NCBI RefSeq assembly: GCF_051622035.1
Contig: NC_135362.1
Location: 18,252,501 to 18,316,500, forward strand
Length of the DNA: 64,000 nucleotides
Origin: Arctopsyche grandis
Lineage: Eukaryota; Arthropoda; Insecta; Trichoptera; Hydropsychidae
Direction: 5' to 3'
Below are positions 26,401 to 40,410 of this stretch, in pieces (position 1 is the stretch's first letter; each line of letters begins with the position of its first letter). Both the position numbers and the translations under genes were made by a program. The notes under the pieces are model-generated. The model did not search any database. It worked only from the letters and a program-made list of their open reading frames with translations, and was not told where the DNA came from.

Positions 26401-29400
26401 TTGACAATTTTGAGTTGTGATATCGAAAATGAACGATATGGTAGATTTTTAAAATATGTTAATAGATTTTAAATTGGAAATTTAATCTTCCGAGAGCACA
26501 CCCGCTTTTCCAAGACGCGCGAAATCGCAAGTGGTCGACAGCAGCCGCTCCGTGGAAAACATGGGCTCGCAAACTTTTAATGAGTGGCCCGAGCTCTAAG
26601 TTCCAACTTGCGACTTGAAAGTTTTAATCAAGTGCAAAATGTAATAATGTATTTGCAATGCGATTTTCAGAAAATATCGTGGGGCGATACAACATATGTT
26701 GCTCGCCGTTTGAACTTTTCGCTTACATACGTACATTTGTGTGTGTTGGAGCTTTTCCATCAAAGGAAAACTACCCTTTCTTTTAAATTGCAATACTGTT
26801 TTCTTTTGTTTACGTACTATGTGCAACCCATTGAACTTTACTTTGATTCATACGTTACGTTTTGAATATTGATAAGTGAATACGTGGATACGTTACAATA
26901 TTGTAAGAACTATGTACATATATACGAGTATATTATATGATCTGAACATATTATATGTATGTATGGGTACGATTTAACTGTACATTGAGAAAAATACTTT
27001 GTATCTTAAAAAAAAATGTTTTTGCATTAAACAATCTCGTATTGTGCATCGAATAAAATATTTTGGCATTATAAAATGACCATTAAAAATATGAAACGAT
27101 CATTCGAAAAAATAGATTTTAGCATTAGAATGGATAAAAAATGGCAAGTCTTCCGCTATTGACAATTGTCAACTTTCAAGTGTTTACTTGTTTCTCACTA
27201 GTGAAATGTAATCTTAAATAAATAAAACCAACCCTAACTTAACCTGACCTAACCAAACCATAAATAAATAAAACCTAACCGTACCGTTGGTTCGTATTTT
27301 GGTATTCACGTTGCTGATTAAGTTGCACATTTCATCTACTTTTTAAGTAGCTAAATATTATTTTCAATGATCAAAGCAAACTTTCAAATGCAATCTGTAT
27401 CCGTCATTTAGAAATGCACACAATTTTTTTGTAATGTACAGACACTTTTTTAATGTACAATTTTTTTTTAAATGAACAAATTTTACTATAAAATGGACGT
27501 TTAAATTGTTCCCTTATATGTACATATGCATATCAACAGTGAAAACATTAAATAAATCATTCAAGATAAATTTCATGTTTTAAATACATCCAAATTTTTT
27601 TGTGTATATTTTGAAATCGATAAATAATAAAAAAAAATAGAATAATTTTAGAATGAACAATAAATTATAATTGCAAATGAACGCACATGGATACAAGTTC
27701 CCTGACTCGAAAGAGAGCAATTTATAGTTTTATCGTCTGAAACAATGACGATAGTGAAAGAGAAACTTTACATATATGAAGGGTTTTTACGCTTGAGAGA
27801 TAACGAGTTACGCAAACAGTCTTATTGACGACGGTTAACTAAAAGCAATCGCTCATTATAAGAACAGGTGTTTCGATTAAAAGTGATAAACCTTTCCACA
27901 AGGGCAACGAAGAATATCCAATGGTTCAGAAATTTGCCACCGAACCGAAACTCGTGTGTGTATAAGATTGGATTCGATGCGAAACATCAGAAAGCACTTA
28001 AAAGTTGTGTGGAAAATTCGACAGTTGCCAAACAAAGCGTCGCCCACAGACTGTCTCGATACAATTCGATTCATGAACGGTGTAAATTCGTCTCGATCGT
28101 GCTTAAAACTAAAAACGAAGGATAAAAAAACAGGTTTGACGTGAAAATAATTAAGCGAATGAAATACATAGACAATATAATATAGATAAATGAAACTTAC
28201 ACCAAGTAAAGCATCGTTAATCTGGGTTATGTGAGTACCTACGTAAGGGTCGCACACGTTCGCGATAATCCAGAACAAAGATGGGGTAAGAGCACGACGA
28301 TATAAAACTCGAAGTAAGTACTAAATATAAAAGAGCAACATTTAAAAGAAAAATAAATACTGTATTCTTTGCGTGTGCAGGAAGAGTCTCATAAGATTTA
28401 TTTCACAAATAAAATTTTTCAGCTGTGGAATTAATACGTTCATATTACCTGAAGTACTGGGTATTTTAAATATGAAACGAGGACGTTGCTTCTTCAGACA
28501 CCATACCAATTTTAAATAAATGGAATTTGCTTCGCATATTCTATTACAATGTAATACAATTTTGGTAAAAAAGTGAAACAGCTTTTGCAATTTTTATTTG
28601 ACGATAACAATGTCAAATTAATTGCGTTGTTTGATGTGGTTCGCAAATATGATATGGTGGATTCGAGTGTGACATCATTTTGTTTTGCTTCTGTTTTTAG
28701 CAATATGCGTAAGTACACATGCAATAAACACGATATACTAGATATTTGCAAGGTTTTAAAATACTTAACCGAAATTGGATTGTGATGAAGTTGGGTAAAT
28801 TAAGGAACCGACAAAGTTTCGGCGTTCTATTCATGTATTTATTATGATGGGCATAACCTAATAAACACAAACAGTAGTTGTAAATCAAATGATAAGGTTC
28901 GATGCAAGTTATTTAGGGGTAGATATTGAAGTCCATTAAACCGTTCGAATATAAGCATGAAAATTAATATGAAAAAAAATTTGGGCTAATCTTTAGTTTG
29001 ATAATATTATATTGCGTTAAGGTATTGAGGGAGATTTTTCTATTCGTCGCAATTTATTTATTATTGCAGGGAGCAATGCCACGATAAGGCAACCACGTTA
29101 TTATGTCTATATGTGTAATATTTTATGTAATATATGTGTAACATTTATGACTATGTTCAACGTTGAACTCGGGTCATAAACTGTAACTAGCAGTCTTGGC
29201 GTGGAGTATAAATTTCGGTGAACAAGTTCCATTAACTCAAGAATGAACAATAGTCATACTCAATATAAAGAGGAACAAAAACATGGTCATTAATATTGTA
29301 TAATGAAGAAAAACCATCTGTATAAAACATTGAGACTATGTCAGAGAGCTTATTATAGGGATACCGTTAAGAGTATGAACAAGCAGTAAAATTACGTAAT

Positions 29401-32280
29401 TACGCTTGAGTACACACACACCTACGTGTAATTTAGAACATAGTAGGATACAGTAAAACTAAACCTTTTAGTTAATGAATTTCGCTAAAAACGCACGTAG
29501 TTAATCGAAAAAAATTTAAAATCCAACATAAGGTTCACGGTAATAGAGTCAAAGGATTGACTATCAATGAATCGAACTACCTATCAAAAAGGATCCATCA
29601 GCTTAAGTAGAGTTCGGATATTTGTAGAAAGCCTTTAACCCTATAAATACAGTATATTAAATATATTGAAGCACGTATTCATAAGAAACGGAAGTCTGGA
29701 TGAAAACAACATTGAATATATAAATTTATTACATATACATACGTATTATTTGTACATATGTACAATTAAAAAATATTTTACATCTATTGAAAAATTAAGC
29801 ATAAAGTGTACATACATATATTATAAAATAATAGTAATATGCCAATTTTGACTTGTAAATTAAACTGAAAGTTGGAAGATCAATTTAGTAAATTGCAGAG
29901 GTGACAAAACTACAAATAATTAAAATGCCTTCAAACACAATAGCTGTCAAGTACTAGTCGATAGTTAATAATTAAAAAGCATTTGCAAGCAATGCCCATC
30001 TCAATTCGAACTAAATGAAATAGTATTATAGCTATAGTATAGAACTTTTTCGTAATTTAAATTAAATATGATTAATGAACACAATTATAAATTGTTACGG
30101 AATTTTGATTACGTTACTTGGCACACAGTGTCGTATCGTTGCTTCCGAATCTTTACGTGATCTGCCATAAGCGAGGTGAAAAGCACTCGCCTAGACAGCG
30201 ACAGTTGAAAATAAGCTTTACATGTTTTAATTAATGAGCTTTTAAAAGCTCCTTCTGAGATAGCGATGTCGTTTAGGCGAAGTGTAAACTTTTAATGTAA
30301 ATATATTCAAGATCGACGAGCAAAAAAGGTGATTTGACGACAAATATTAAGGCCGAAGACGCAGTGGAAAGCTTGCTTAATTTTCAACTGGAAATAACAT
30401 AAAGTTTTCTCTATATATGTATGTACTGATACTTGAGTATTGCCCTAATTCTAGAGCATTACTAGCACTTTTAATGAAGATGTTTACGAGCCGAGACGAG
30501 TGAGCTTTCAACGTTGGAAAGCCTAGTTGTATACGTGATGCCGGAAATGCTCTGCCATGTACATATGTACCTACTTGCAAACTCAGCTTTGCAGCGTGGC
30601 ATTTAATCGTTAAAGACCTTATTCACTATTAGACAAGAGCAAATAAAAATGTATCTAGTTAAAATGATCGATAAAATGATATAGAAAACTTAATCAAAGT
30701 CTTATAGCAGAGTCTAAATAACCGAAATCATTTATTCGTTAATCGAATATTCATGTTAAATTAAATTCAAAATGCAGTATGTTAAACCTGAACGTTTTCG
30801 AAATCTTTTAAAAAATTCCATATGTGTATTATAAAGTGTCCAATGTATATTCAGATTTATGATCGATGCAAATTTCATGTTTTTCATACGTCAACGCAAT
30901 TATTTTTTGGCTTTGACACAAATGACGTTGTCCAACGTTGAGCGACTTCTTCAACGTTGAAAGAAAGCAATTAAAATGCAAATGTAATAAAAAGTTTTCA
31001 AGTGGAAAATCTCGTTAAAAAACACATACATACATAGGTACGAGCCTTTCCTGTGCATACCAGTTTGTCCCAATTGGAAACATTGCGTATATTATGTATG
31101 TTTGTACCGTATAGCAAAATATTAAATTTAGCTCGAGATATACTAGGGAACCAAGGCTGTATCTATCATACGAATGTGAAAGAACCGACTATAGTAAAAA
31201 AAAAAAAGGAAAATTATCGAGTTCAACGTGCGGCCAATGTCTCACTAAATTAAACTCTGTCCGTCTTCGTTATGCGACGGGGAGCTTTCAACTATCTGGA
31301 AGCTTTCCACATCATTTGATGTGAAGTTTTCCTCGCGATTCAGCGAAAGTTTAGACGGAAAGAAAAAGTAATGGTCCATTCGCTATATTAATGCGGAATA
31401 TTTTATTATTACAAATATGATCGTGTAAGACCAGAGTACAACTTTGGTTACAGAGAACATGATGATAAATTAATTCCCGTTAGACGGGAAAATTGCCCAA
31501 AAGTAAATCGCCCTAAAACACAAAAACAATAATATTTCTGAAAACTACGATATATAATTTTCCGTATAATGGATAGCGTTTTGTGGTTTAATCCCTAATA
31601 ATGATTTGATTCGGAATATTGCAAAATGTATATATTTGGTTATAATATTTCATGACACGGGTTGAATCACATGAATTATTGATAATTAAAAATTCTAATA
31701 TGTAAGAAATTTATATACATATATGTAAGTAGGTCATATAAAATCGGAAAACTTTGATTGGAAAATACTGTATTGATTTATTTATAACCAACTCACTTCT
31801 TCAGTAGAGTTAATATATGTATGTTTAGAATTAAATTTATTAAAATCAAATGAAACGACAGTTAAACGATAGAACTTTTGGTTTTAAAAAATTCAGAAAG
31901 CTACACGAAATAATTTTCCCTTCTCTTTACTATGTAAAATACATCTTTATTTAATTCATATTCTAACGAAAGGTAACGATGTCGCGGTAACCTGCATTTC
32001 GGAGAACGCTGAACGAAACGAGGTCCTTATGCTCTTCTCAAACCATTTTTGCAAATATTATGCCACGAGATACTTCCTGGTTTTAGTATCCTCTCGTATA
32101 AATTATCTGTAGAATTCTTTATCTTTAATTACGCAATGCAATGAATACGAAATAAAAATATTAAAATAAATGATTTGGCTTCCGATCCTAATAAAATAAT
32201 ATTTGAAACAGCAATAATCGAAAATCTACGATATTTTCAAGAATGATAATCGAATCTACATATGGAAATCAAATATTCAG
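23461..32280. other. Long AT-rich noncoding region with a few GC-richer islands
   Basis: No gene was recognised in almost 9 kb. Slightly GC-richer patches lie at about 23800-24030, 26480-26600, 27700-28290, 30120-30260 and 31260-31370. They have short frames on both strands that I cannot assign to any family and may be regulatory DNA or unrecognised exons. Degenerate CCTAACC-type telomere-like motifs occur near 27230-27290. Confidence 0.4.
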
Positions 32281-32400
32281 AATAAAAATGTTACAGCCCA
32301 GCAATATTTTTAAACGCAAAACATTATATTTAATGTTTTGCTAAATATTTCTCGAATTCAAGAAAAGTGGACTATGCCACTTTCACATATAGTTCAACCA
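32281..32400 (+). repeat. Interspersed repeat family R3, partial copy 1
   Basis: It shares TTTTTAAACGCAAAACATTA, TTTAATGTTTTG and ATTTCTCGAA blocks with the copies at 34267-34471 and 53351-53552. The family is unknown to me. Confidence 0.65.
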
Positions 32401-33604
32401 ATTAATGCAATGTAACGTCATTATCAGTGATTCGTATACTAATATGTATGTACATATATTCGGGTACTTCCCGAATCTATTGATTAAACGGTACATAAAA
32501 TTTCGTTGAATTCTGAATGAAAATCAGTTCACGGAAATCAAATCGAGATTGGAGGCACTGAAGCATTAGAAAATAATAGATATATTTATGAATGAAATAT
32601 ATTCAAAATGAAAAGAAAAAAAAAGCAGTTTTGCAATAAACTCGAACAAGAAAATAAACGTATGTATGTATATAGGTTCAGCCATCGAACATAATTCAAC
32701 AATAAAATTTACCTATGTCTTTCCTTGGGGAACTATTAGGAAGCATGCCAAGTACGCATAGTTACTTTATGTTATATTCTAAGAATTGTGCAAAATGTCA
32801 AACAAAGCAATGAACTTTCCGATAAATGTAATATTTCAATTTTTATACAATACCGACATTTATAATGCCTATTTTATAATCTAGCCCAGTTGTATGTTTT
32901 CTACGGAGTTCGTGTCTGTAAAGTCGTGAAAATTTCAATGAATAAATAATCCCAAGCGTTCTATACAAATATACATAAGTATATAGGTATATAGCACGAG
33001 TTATTTATAATATTATTATATATCGTGCTTGATTCAATATGTAAAAACGAAAAACGTTCTAAATAAGGAAGAAGACACCAAAAACCAATTTTTCAACTAC
33101 ACAATGGCGTGCGCAGCAAATAATCGGAAAAATTGCGGGCGAATTTAAAAATTGACGGTCGCAACACATGTGACTCACAAACTATTTCACCGCGAAGATG
33201 GTATCTTCAGATAAAAAAAGAAAGAAAAATCGTTTTACAATTTTCATCGGGTAACATTGCGGTACGATGATAATCTTTAGATTTTCGCGCGTTCGTCGCG
33301 GTTGGTGAAAAATTTCGCAATACGCGCTAAATTTTCGACCGTTTATGCATATAAAAATTTATGGACCTTAAAATGCGAGCAGGCGTAAACGCAGAATTTT
33401 ATCATTTTATCGTGTAACGCAACTACTGCAAACATGTTGCAAAATTGATGAAAAATCATAATATACCGGACATTACTACTATTAAATTTCGTGTAATCTA
33501 CATAATATATAATTTCGTGTAATCTAATATATAATTTCGAAAGAGACTTTGTATGTATGTATGTTTTGGTTCGTAGAAATCGTGACGTTACATTTAATGA
33601 AATA
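32401..33604. other. AT-rich noncoding stretch
   Basis: No gene was recognised. A short tandem duplication of TTTCGTGTAATCTA-containing sequence lies at 33485-33540. Confidence 0.4.
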
Positions 33605-33739
33605 ACAAATGAATATTCAAATAAATTTAAGTAAAATAAAACTATTCAAATAAATTTAATAAAATGTTTACTATTAGATTAGCCGTGTTTAAGCGGTTTA
33701 TATTACAAATACCGAGCGAAGCCGGGTAAAGCCAATAGT
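33605..33739 (+). mobile_element. Helitron-like 3' end, copy 2
   Basis: This is the second copy of the segment at 23324-23460, ending TACCGAGCGAAGCCGGGTAA then AGCCAATAGT. Small differences between the copies indicate independent decay. Confidence 0.6.
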
Positions 33740-34266
33740 ATAATATATACGTATGTACATACATACGTACACACAATGTGTAACTTAACGTATGTATATA
33801 CGTACATACATATAAACATATATGGAACAAATCTAGGCACTAAAAATAAATACAATAATTAATTTACATAATCCAATATTGATTGATATAAAATATATAA
33901 AAGCGGAAAGGATATGCGTATGTGGATGGGTGTGTTTGTATATGTTTTATTGCAATGACAAGTATGGCTATTAAAAAAAAATGTTCTCAGCTGGGATATA
34001 CATATGTACATATGTAATATGTAGAAATAGCTGTGTGTACAAAAGTACATATAATATTTAATATACGTATATTCGTAATGTGACTGTGTATAATAATATA
34101 ATAAAAAGAGAATACAGGGCAACTAATACAAATATTTCAAATTCATTGTTGTTGTAGTTGTTATTATTATAACTTTATTCGAATACTTGTTATCAATTCA
34201 TTTCCGAAACCACCCGTTGAAATATCAACGGGCTAAAATTCTATGTGGGAAGTCTAATTTTCACTA

Positions 34267-34471
34267 TTTCTGTTTGATTTAATTTATAAATTGTATCACT
34301 TCTTTTAATTCTATATGTCCAGAATCTTGGAAAAGCAGAATAAACGTATTACAGGCCACCAGTATTTTTAAATATTGTTAAACGCAAAATATTATATTTA
34401 ATGTTTTGGGAAATAGTTCTCGAAATGAAGAAAAGTGAACTTTTGACGCTTTCAAATATAATGGCTCATAT
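34267..34471 (+). repeat. Interspersed repeat family R3, copy 2
   Basis: This copy of about 205 bp aligns to 53351-53552 over its whole length, sharing CCAGAATCTTGGAAAAGCAG-like, ATAAACGTAT and GGCCACCAG blocks and ending near GGCTCATAT. No coding content is visible. Confidence 0.75.
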
Positions 34472-35539
34472 AACGTGCAACACAATAAGATTCACTTTAC
34501 TTAGGTTTCTGCATATTTAAAAAATAATAATAATATAGTTATTAAGATTCAGACTGAATTTGAAATTTGAAGTTGAAGTTGATGAGACGCTTCCACATAA
34601 AATACATAACGATATTTTTCATATATTTTTTTAAATTTTACCAGAAAGCAACGAGGATAGAAAAGAGCGGATAGACAATGTACATGTCGATTTGGCGAAT
34701 AGTAAAATATCTATTTTTAAATTAAAATATAATGCTTGCACTATCAAAAAATATTTTATAAGTTGGATTTTGTTTCCATTACAATGATTTAAGAATTATA
34801 CAAATTTGTGATTTACTATCCCATAATTAGTATTTTCTATACATACTGAGTATATTTTCCTGATAATGCGCAATATAAGCAGTGAATCACTCAAATTCCG
34901 TATAAAAATTATGCTGAATATTCACAGACTACAAACATGCATTCATACCTATCATATATGTATGTGAAATATTTACATGTAGTATATTATATATATAAAA
35001 ATAGTTCCGAAATTACGACTCGACATGCGAACCACAGTCACAATAGAACGTAGCTCGCTTCAGAGGAGTTTGCTGTAAATTTTACACGCCAAAAGTTCCC
35101 TCTTAAGCGAAAGGAGCTTTCAGCAGTCGGAGACAGCAAATACGTACCGAAATTGAATCTGCACTGTCGCAAAGTCGAACTGGAGTTCGCGATATTACGA
35201 GGTAAACAGGAAAATTCTCAAATTCGTTGCTGGAGCGTATAACTTCACCGGTGTAACTTCAAACACAATAAAGTTTCTTAAGTGACGTTGCACCTTTTTG
35301 ATGTTTTTTTTTCATCTTTACGAAGAGTGTTACTCATTCAGGTGCCAGAAAGAGAATGATTTTTTTTTTGAGCGGTGGTACAGAAACCGAGCAAAAGTCA
35401 TTGTTTAAATAAAAAAAAATTAAATAAAAAATATCCGGGTGTAACTTAAGTATGACCTTAGTTTACTTAGTACTGCCCTTAAGTTTGACCTTAGTTTAGT
35501 GTTAACAAAGAATAGGTGGGATAGTTTTTTTGTCAATTT
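34472..35539. other. AT-rich noncoding stretch
   Basis: No gene was recognised. A GC-richer patch at about 35020-35200 has no coding signature. Confidence 0.4.
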
Positions 35540-35755
35540 GATGAGGAACCGTTTCAACAATGAGATCAGATAAATTGAAACACTCTGATAGGAAACGATC
35601 GACTTGGTGTCACAAATATCCCAGTCTGACCAGCAGTACTGCAGACATACTCCGAATAAACTCTCTTCCATCCAGGTCAACCCATGGGATCGATCCCGGC
35701 AATCTTTCAGTGGTTAACATTAAAGCAACTATCGAGCTATAGTGCTGACTATAAG
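35540..35755 (-). mobile_element. tRNA-derived SINE, copy 2
   Basis: This is a minus-strand copy of the SINE family. The body carries CTGGTCAGACTGGGATATTTG and TGAAACGGTTCC, and the head retains a B-box-like GGGATCGATCCC (about 35687-35698). The head is more diverged than in the other two copies. Confidence 0.75.
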
Positions 35756-36046
35756 TAAGTAAATTTTCAATTCCCCGAAGAAATTTATCTGCAGAAATCG
35801 TGATCTATGTACACGTTGGAAAAATAGAAAAAATCCACTGCATGAAAGTAGAGATAATTAAGATTATTTACTGTGAGTAAAATCATATGTAAAGCAAACT
35901 GAATATTGACAGTTTAAAAAGGTAACTTTTGATAATAATAATACAATGTAGATAATTCCGACAATACGTAATTGAATGTTGACAAAATTGGATCGTGTAT
36001 ACACATATATCCATATTTTTGACGTATAAAGTTGTGGGAAAATCCA

Positions 36047-36083
36047 CCCCCCTCCCCGGTCCCCCACCCCCCTCCCCCACCCC
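36047..36083 (-). repeat. C-rich tract (G-rich on the minus strand)
   Basis: A run of C tracts of five or six bases separated by T, A or GGT lies in otherwise AT-rich DNA. On the minus strand it has at least four G runs of three or more and could form a G-quadruplex. The apparent ORFs across it are low complexity. Confidence 0.85.
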
Positions 36084-38870
36084 ATTCGCCTCGTTCGAAA
36101 GCAGCGAAATTACAACTCTGTGGGATAGAAAATGTCAAACAAAAGCCAACGGCTGAAAAACGCGATGAGCTGGGGATCACTCGCAGGATAAATGGAATGA
36201 TGGAAAAATGTCATATTTGGAATGGAAACAGTGGCGTATCCGGGAAAATGTCGATGGCAGCTAAAGCTCCGTTTGAATTATGGACTTTTGGCGTTTCGAT
36301 TGTTTGAAATTGAAAATTTGATTAATGGTCGCGTTGCGATGTGAGCGAGTGGAAAACTTCATAGGAAGATTAATAAATGATTCATTAGAAGTCAGTTAAT
36401 CAAGAAGACAGATTTAACTTTTTGATATGATTTAGTAATTGTGATGAAAATGATATGTGATGCGTACATCATGAAATACACTTCGCTATTGAATCAATTT
36501 ATGGATAGCAGCAATTTTAATTAAAAAAAAAACTTTTCAGTGAACCGATATGAACTAACTGTAATTTAATATACGTAAATGTCTAAATGCTCAAATATAC
36601 ATATGTAAAATTGAATGCAATAACAAAGAACAATTGAAAATGGCAGGATATAAACCTCAACGAGAAGACGATCGCTGAAAGGGGAGGCTTTAAAGTGCTA
36701 ACCCTGGGAATAAAAGAGATCAAGAAAAACAAAAAAAATAAAAGAGATAAGACGGAAGCACCCGAGCGAGCATCTGAGGATAAAGAGTAGTTGATAAAAA
36801 TTGAGCTTATGGCATATTCCAAAAGCAGAAGATAATTTATGAACATACAAGTTTTATTATAAAAACACGCCCAACGTCGAAAAATATAACTCAGATAAAA
36901 TAAATATATGTATGTATTATACATACGTAAGATGGCTTTATATGTGTATATATATATATATCGGATTTTCCTAAAGGTTCAATTGAATGAAAAGCTCAAT
37001 ATAACTTCGTTGCACAACCAAATGGGAAATCGAATACATAACGAGTGCATCTCGCTCCAGGCAGCGATGTCGCGATATAGATTACATACACCAATGTCGT
37101 AATAAAACAATATAGGAAAATATTTTACATGATTTTGGATATAGTGAGGCAAAGTCAACATAAATACATATAGTAATCAAAATGTGCCTTTATGACGTGA
37201 ATGAGATAAGACGAGTAGTGTGCGTAGTTCATGTGGGTTAGATTTGTAATCTGAAATTTGGTAGTCGTTTAGTAGTACCAAGATCATACAGTGGTGTCGT
37301 GATGTATCATACAAGTATAATGTAATAAATCGAATAGCTGCACAATGGGTATGTTTCATGAAATTATATGAGTAAAATATATATGACGAATTGTTTATAA
37401 GGGAATTGATACCGGAGAGGCTTTTTATTAAAGTGGTTGGCGCGTGTTTTCAAACAGAACTATGATACTGTGTACATGGAAAAATAAACTACGCTCTCCA
37501 ACCTCAAAGTTATTTTCATTAATAATATATTCGCTGTTGTTTTATTGCGATACAAATTGGTGTAATTCGTCAGCATCAAGTTGAATTTTGTACGGTGGAT
37601 TTTGTTTGTTGCATATTATCACGAGTGATAAATTTGTAAACAAAACACCTACCATACAAGACGGGATAATTATGTATTTTATCATACTTACATATGTATG
37701 TATGTACATAGATATATGCATATGAAATTTTTAATTGCGGCTTACGTATACTTTGAGTTTTAATGAAATAGTTAGCTGTAATTGGCGAGGCTTTCGTGTG
37801 AATCTAATGGCAAGATACAATATTGTACAATATATTCAAAAATGAAAGATCGTTTTTATTAGTGTATTGCTGTAAATATCACGAAGGAGTAAAACGTTCA
37901 AAAAATGTATTTAATTAAAAAGAAATTTTATTTTTTTAATCAAAATAAAAATCTACAAGAAGTATTTTATATTAGAATATAATAATAATTATTTCTATTA
38001 AAAAAAACCGTATTCTCTGTTGCTACAAGGAAACTTGGGTACATCGAGAACATTCTACCTACATATATATGAAATTACGTCCATCTTGGAGGTCTAGCCA
38101 TACAAGTGTATTTATAAATACAAATTTGTATTTATAAATTTTTAATTAATTTGTTCAAAGCACTAAACCTATTCCAGAACAATAGGGTTGAAAAAAAACC
38201 ATGTTCATATTATTTTATTCTGAAACTTAAGTTTTTCGTATGCGTTCCATGTACTTTACCATAAAATTCATAATGTATTATATAGCACAGATATTAGGGG
38301 TCATAAATTTTCTTGCATAAAAAAAATACAATACAAGATGAAAATTGTATGGAAGAAGTAATACAATCTGTGAAGAATTTTCTCGATTTTCATTTATTAC
38401 ATTTTCTTTACTAGACGTTATTAAATACATGCAGAAGAGAGATATTATTTGTTTTGCAATAATGTAATATATAGTTGTCGTGTAAAACTAATGCTTTATT
38501 ATATTTGTGCGGAAAATGACGCGAGTTTCAGGAGTCGTCGAATAAGAGCGACATCATAGCTTGACAGATGACTTCCTCGGGATACGACAACAAAGAACAC
38601 ACCGGGAGGTCACCGCTCAGAAGTGTTATGATGATGATAATACCGGTACGTAGCAATTATCTAGGATATCTAATCAAAAGCATCTGCGATGAAATACTTA
38701 AAAGGTTGCTATAAAATATTGAATTACGCACACTATGAGCACCATCGACAATATCTACAAATATTAGCATGTATAAATCACAAAGCAGATACATGGGACT
38801 TTGAAGGCGGTAAATTTGACCAAAATTAGAGATGGCAGCCCTTTGGTCAATTTGGTTAGTTAGACGTCGG
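36084..38870. other. AT-rich noncoding stretch
   Basis: No gene was recognised. Simple TATGTATGTACATA repeats occur at about 36905-36930 and 37690-37720. Confidence 0.4.
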
Positions 38871-38944
38871 TTTAAAAATAGCTGTTTTGTTATGCAGGTT
38901 GTGCGAGGTCGTCAACGAGGCGAGTTAGAGGTCGTCGGACGAAC

Positions 38945-39304
38945 ATGAACCCGCTTAGGGGTCGGAGGGTGCAAACTGGTGGCACACGTGCCGCGGTTGC
39001 TGGCACGCGATCGTCGTACCCCAATCTCGATCGAATCGACTCTCATCTAGAGAAACGCTTTCTCCCTTTGAATGCGAAAAGAGCGGGCGCTTACTTAGGA
39101 ATGCTTTATATAATACAAACAACAACAAAAAAAGCGTTGAAAGCTTTCCAAAGAAAAATTTTCATCGCGACAATATACTCAGAAAATGGAGTGTTAGATT
39201 TTAAATGGGTATATCTTTTTTGCGATATTTCAAGGTTAAGAAATGACGAGATACGTATATTCTTGCAAATTTTTAATAGAGAGCTAGAAATAATGCTTAA
39301 GTGA
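38945..39304 (+). other. Unidentified 119-codon frame with Arg-rich N-terminus
   Basis: The frame starts MNPLRGRRVQTGG and has an Arg/Gly/Ala-rich first 60 codons in a clearly GC-richer island (about 38870-39090) than its surroundings. A CAG acceptor-like site lies at about 38898. The second half is AT-rich and looks like chance frame extension. I recognise no family. It might be a first coding exon of an unseen gene or nothing at all. Confidence 0.2.
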
Positions 39305-39451
39305 GATAACATCCATTGTTTTTTTAAAGAGTATACATATATAATATGTGCATGCGTACAACGGCTTTGGTGGGTGGATAAAATTACTACTTAAGTTATG
39401 TAGTAGTAAAAAAGTATTAGAATTTATATATAGAAACTAAAAATAAAAACC

Positions 39452-39544
39452 ACGAAAACGTGATCGGCGACCGATTCTGAGTTCAAATCAATCAAAATCT
39501 CGAGATCGAATTTCTTCATAATCACAAAACTTCATCTATTGTTT
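39452..39544 (+). repeat. Interspersed repeat family R4, copy 1
   Basis: It shares GAAAACGTGATC, CGATTCTGAGTT and CACAAAACTTCATCTATTGT with 45128-45220 in the same orientation. The family is unknown. Confidence 0.7.
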
Positions 39545-40405
39545 CTACGCACATCAGATAAAGTAATAAAACGGAAATATCGAGTGACTTCGTTGTTTTT
39601 AAGCATATCATTGATACTGTATATATTTATTTCTGTACGTTTTGAGATTTCGAAAAATAATAATTGCTTATTCTTAGTAAAATGTGAAATTCTTATTGAA
39701 AATTCTTGTTACATGTAAAAGAAAATTTTGGAGGAAATTAACTTTTCATGAATTTCATAAATAGGTAATGATTACCAGTGAAACGAATATCACACTAGTG
39801 TAAAGCGAAAGCTCGGTAAATATTAGAACGAGGTCTCTATTCAAATTGCGGCGTCAAAATATTTAGTACGGTCGCCGCAAACAGAATTACTATTTTTATC
39901 CACTCGCAGGTACACATTTTCTAAATGAAATTAAGCATTGTATGGAGTTCCTTGAATATACGAGGATAGCACCCGTCAAAGTTAAGGTCAAGGTTCGTTG
40001 GACGGTTGAAAACGAAATTTAATGTTGTTGACATTTACACTGCCAGTTAAAGTCAGACATTTGTACGAAAACTTGCATATTCATATATAAACCAGGTATC
40101 GCTGATGGATTTAGCTCAAAGTGTATACGAGAATTGATAAAGTATTACACAATAGCTTTGACGACACTGCTTTGTATTTAAAGAACGGATTCAATACAAA
40201 ACAGAAACTGCGCGAAATTGGAATTAATGGGGATCGGAAAGAATTAAAAGGCATTCCCGTTGATTAAATAAACGGACGAGAAATTAAAATAGCAAACGGT
40301 TTATGTCGATATAACAATTAACACGTTATCTGCTTGCATTTAAAGTTATGTATATGTGGCAAACGGTTGAAATTCTTTTGCAAATGAAAAAAGACATCGA
40401 TTTAA
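39545..40405. other. AT-rich noncoding stretch before the BEL element
   Basis: No gene or recognisable repeat. The last bases, ACAAC at 40406-40410, are the target duplication of the retrotransposon that follows. Confidence 0.4.
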
Positions 40406-40410
40406 ACAAC

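Noticed and set aside
27230..27290. CCTAACC-like telomeric motifs
   Set aside because: The motifs are degenerate, few and interrupted. They do not form a real (TTAGG)n array.
36032..36307. Pro-rich 91-codon ORF
   Set aside because: It arises from the C-rich low-complexity tract and has no domain or conservation evidence.
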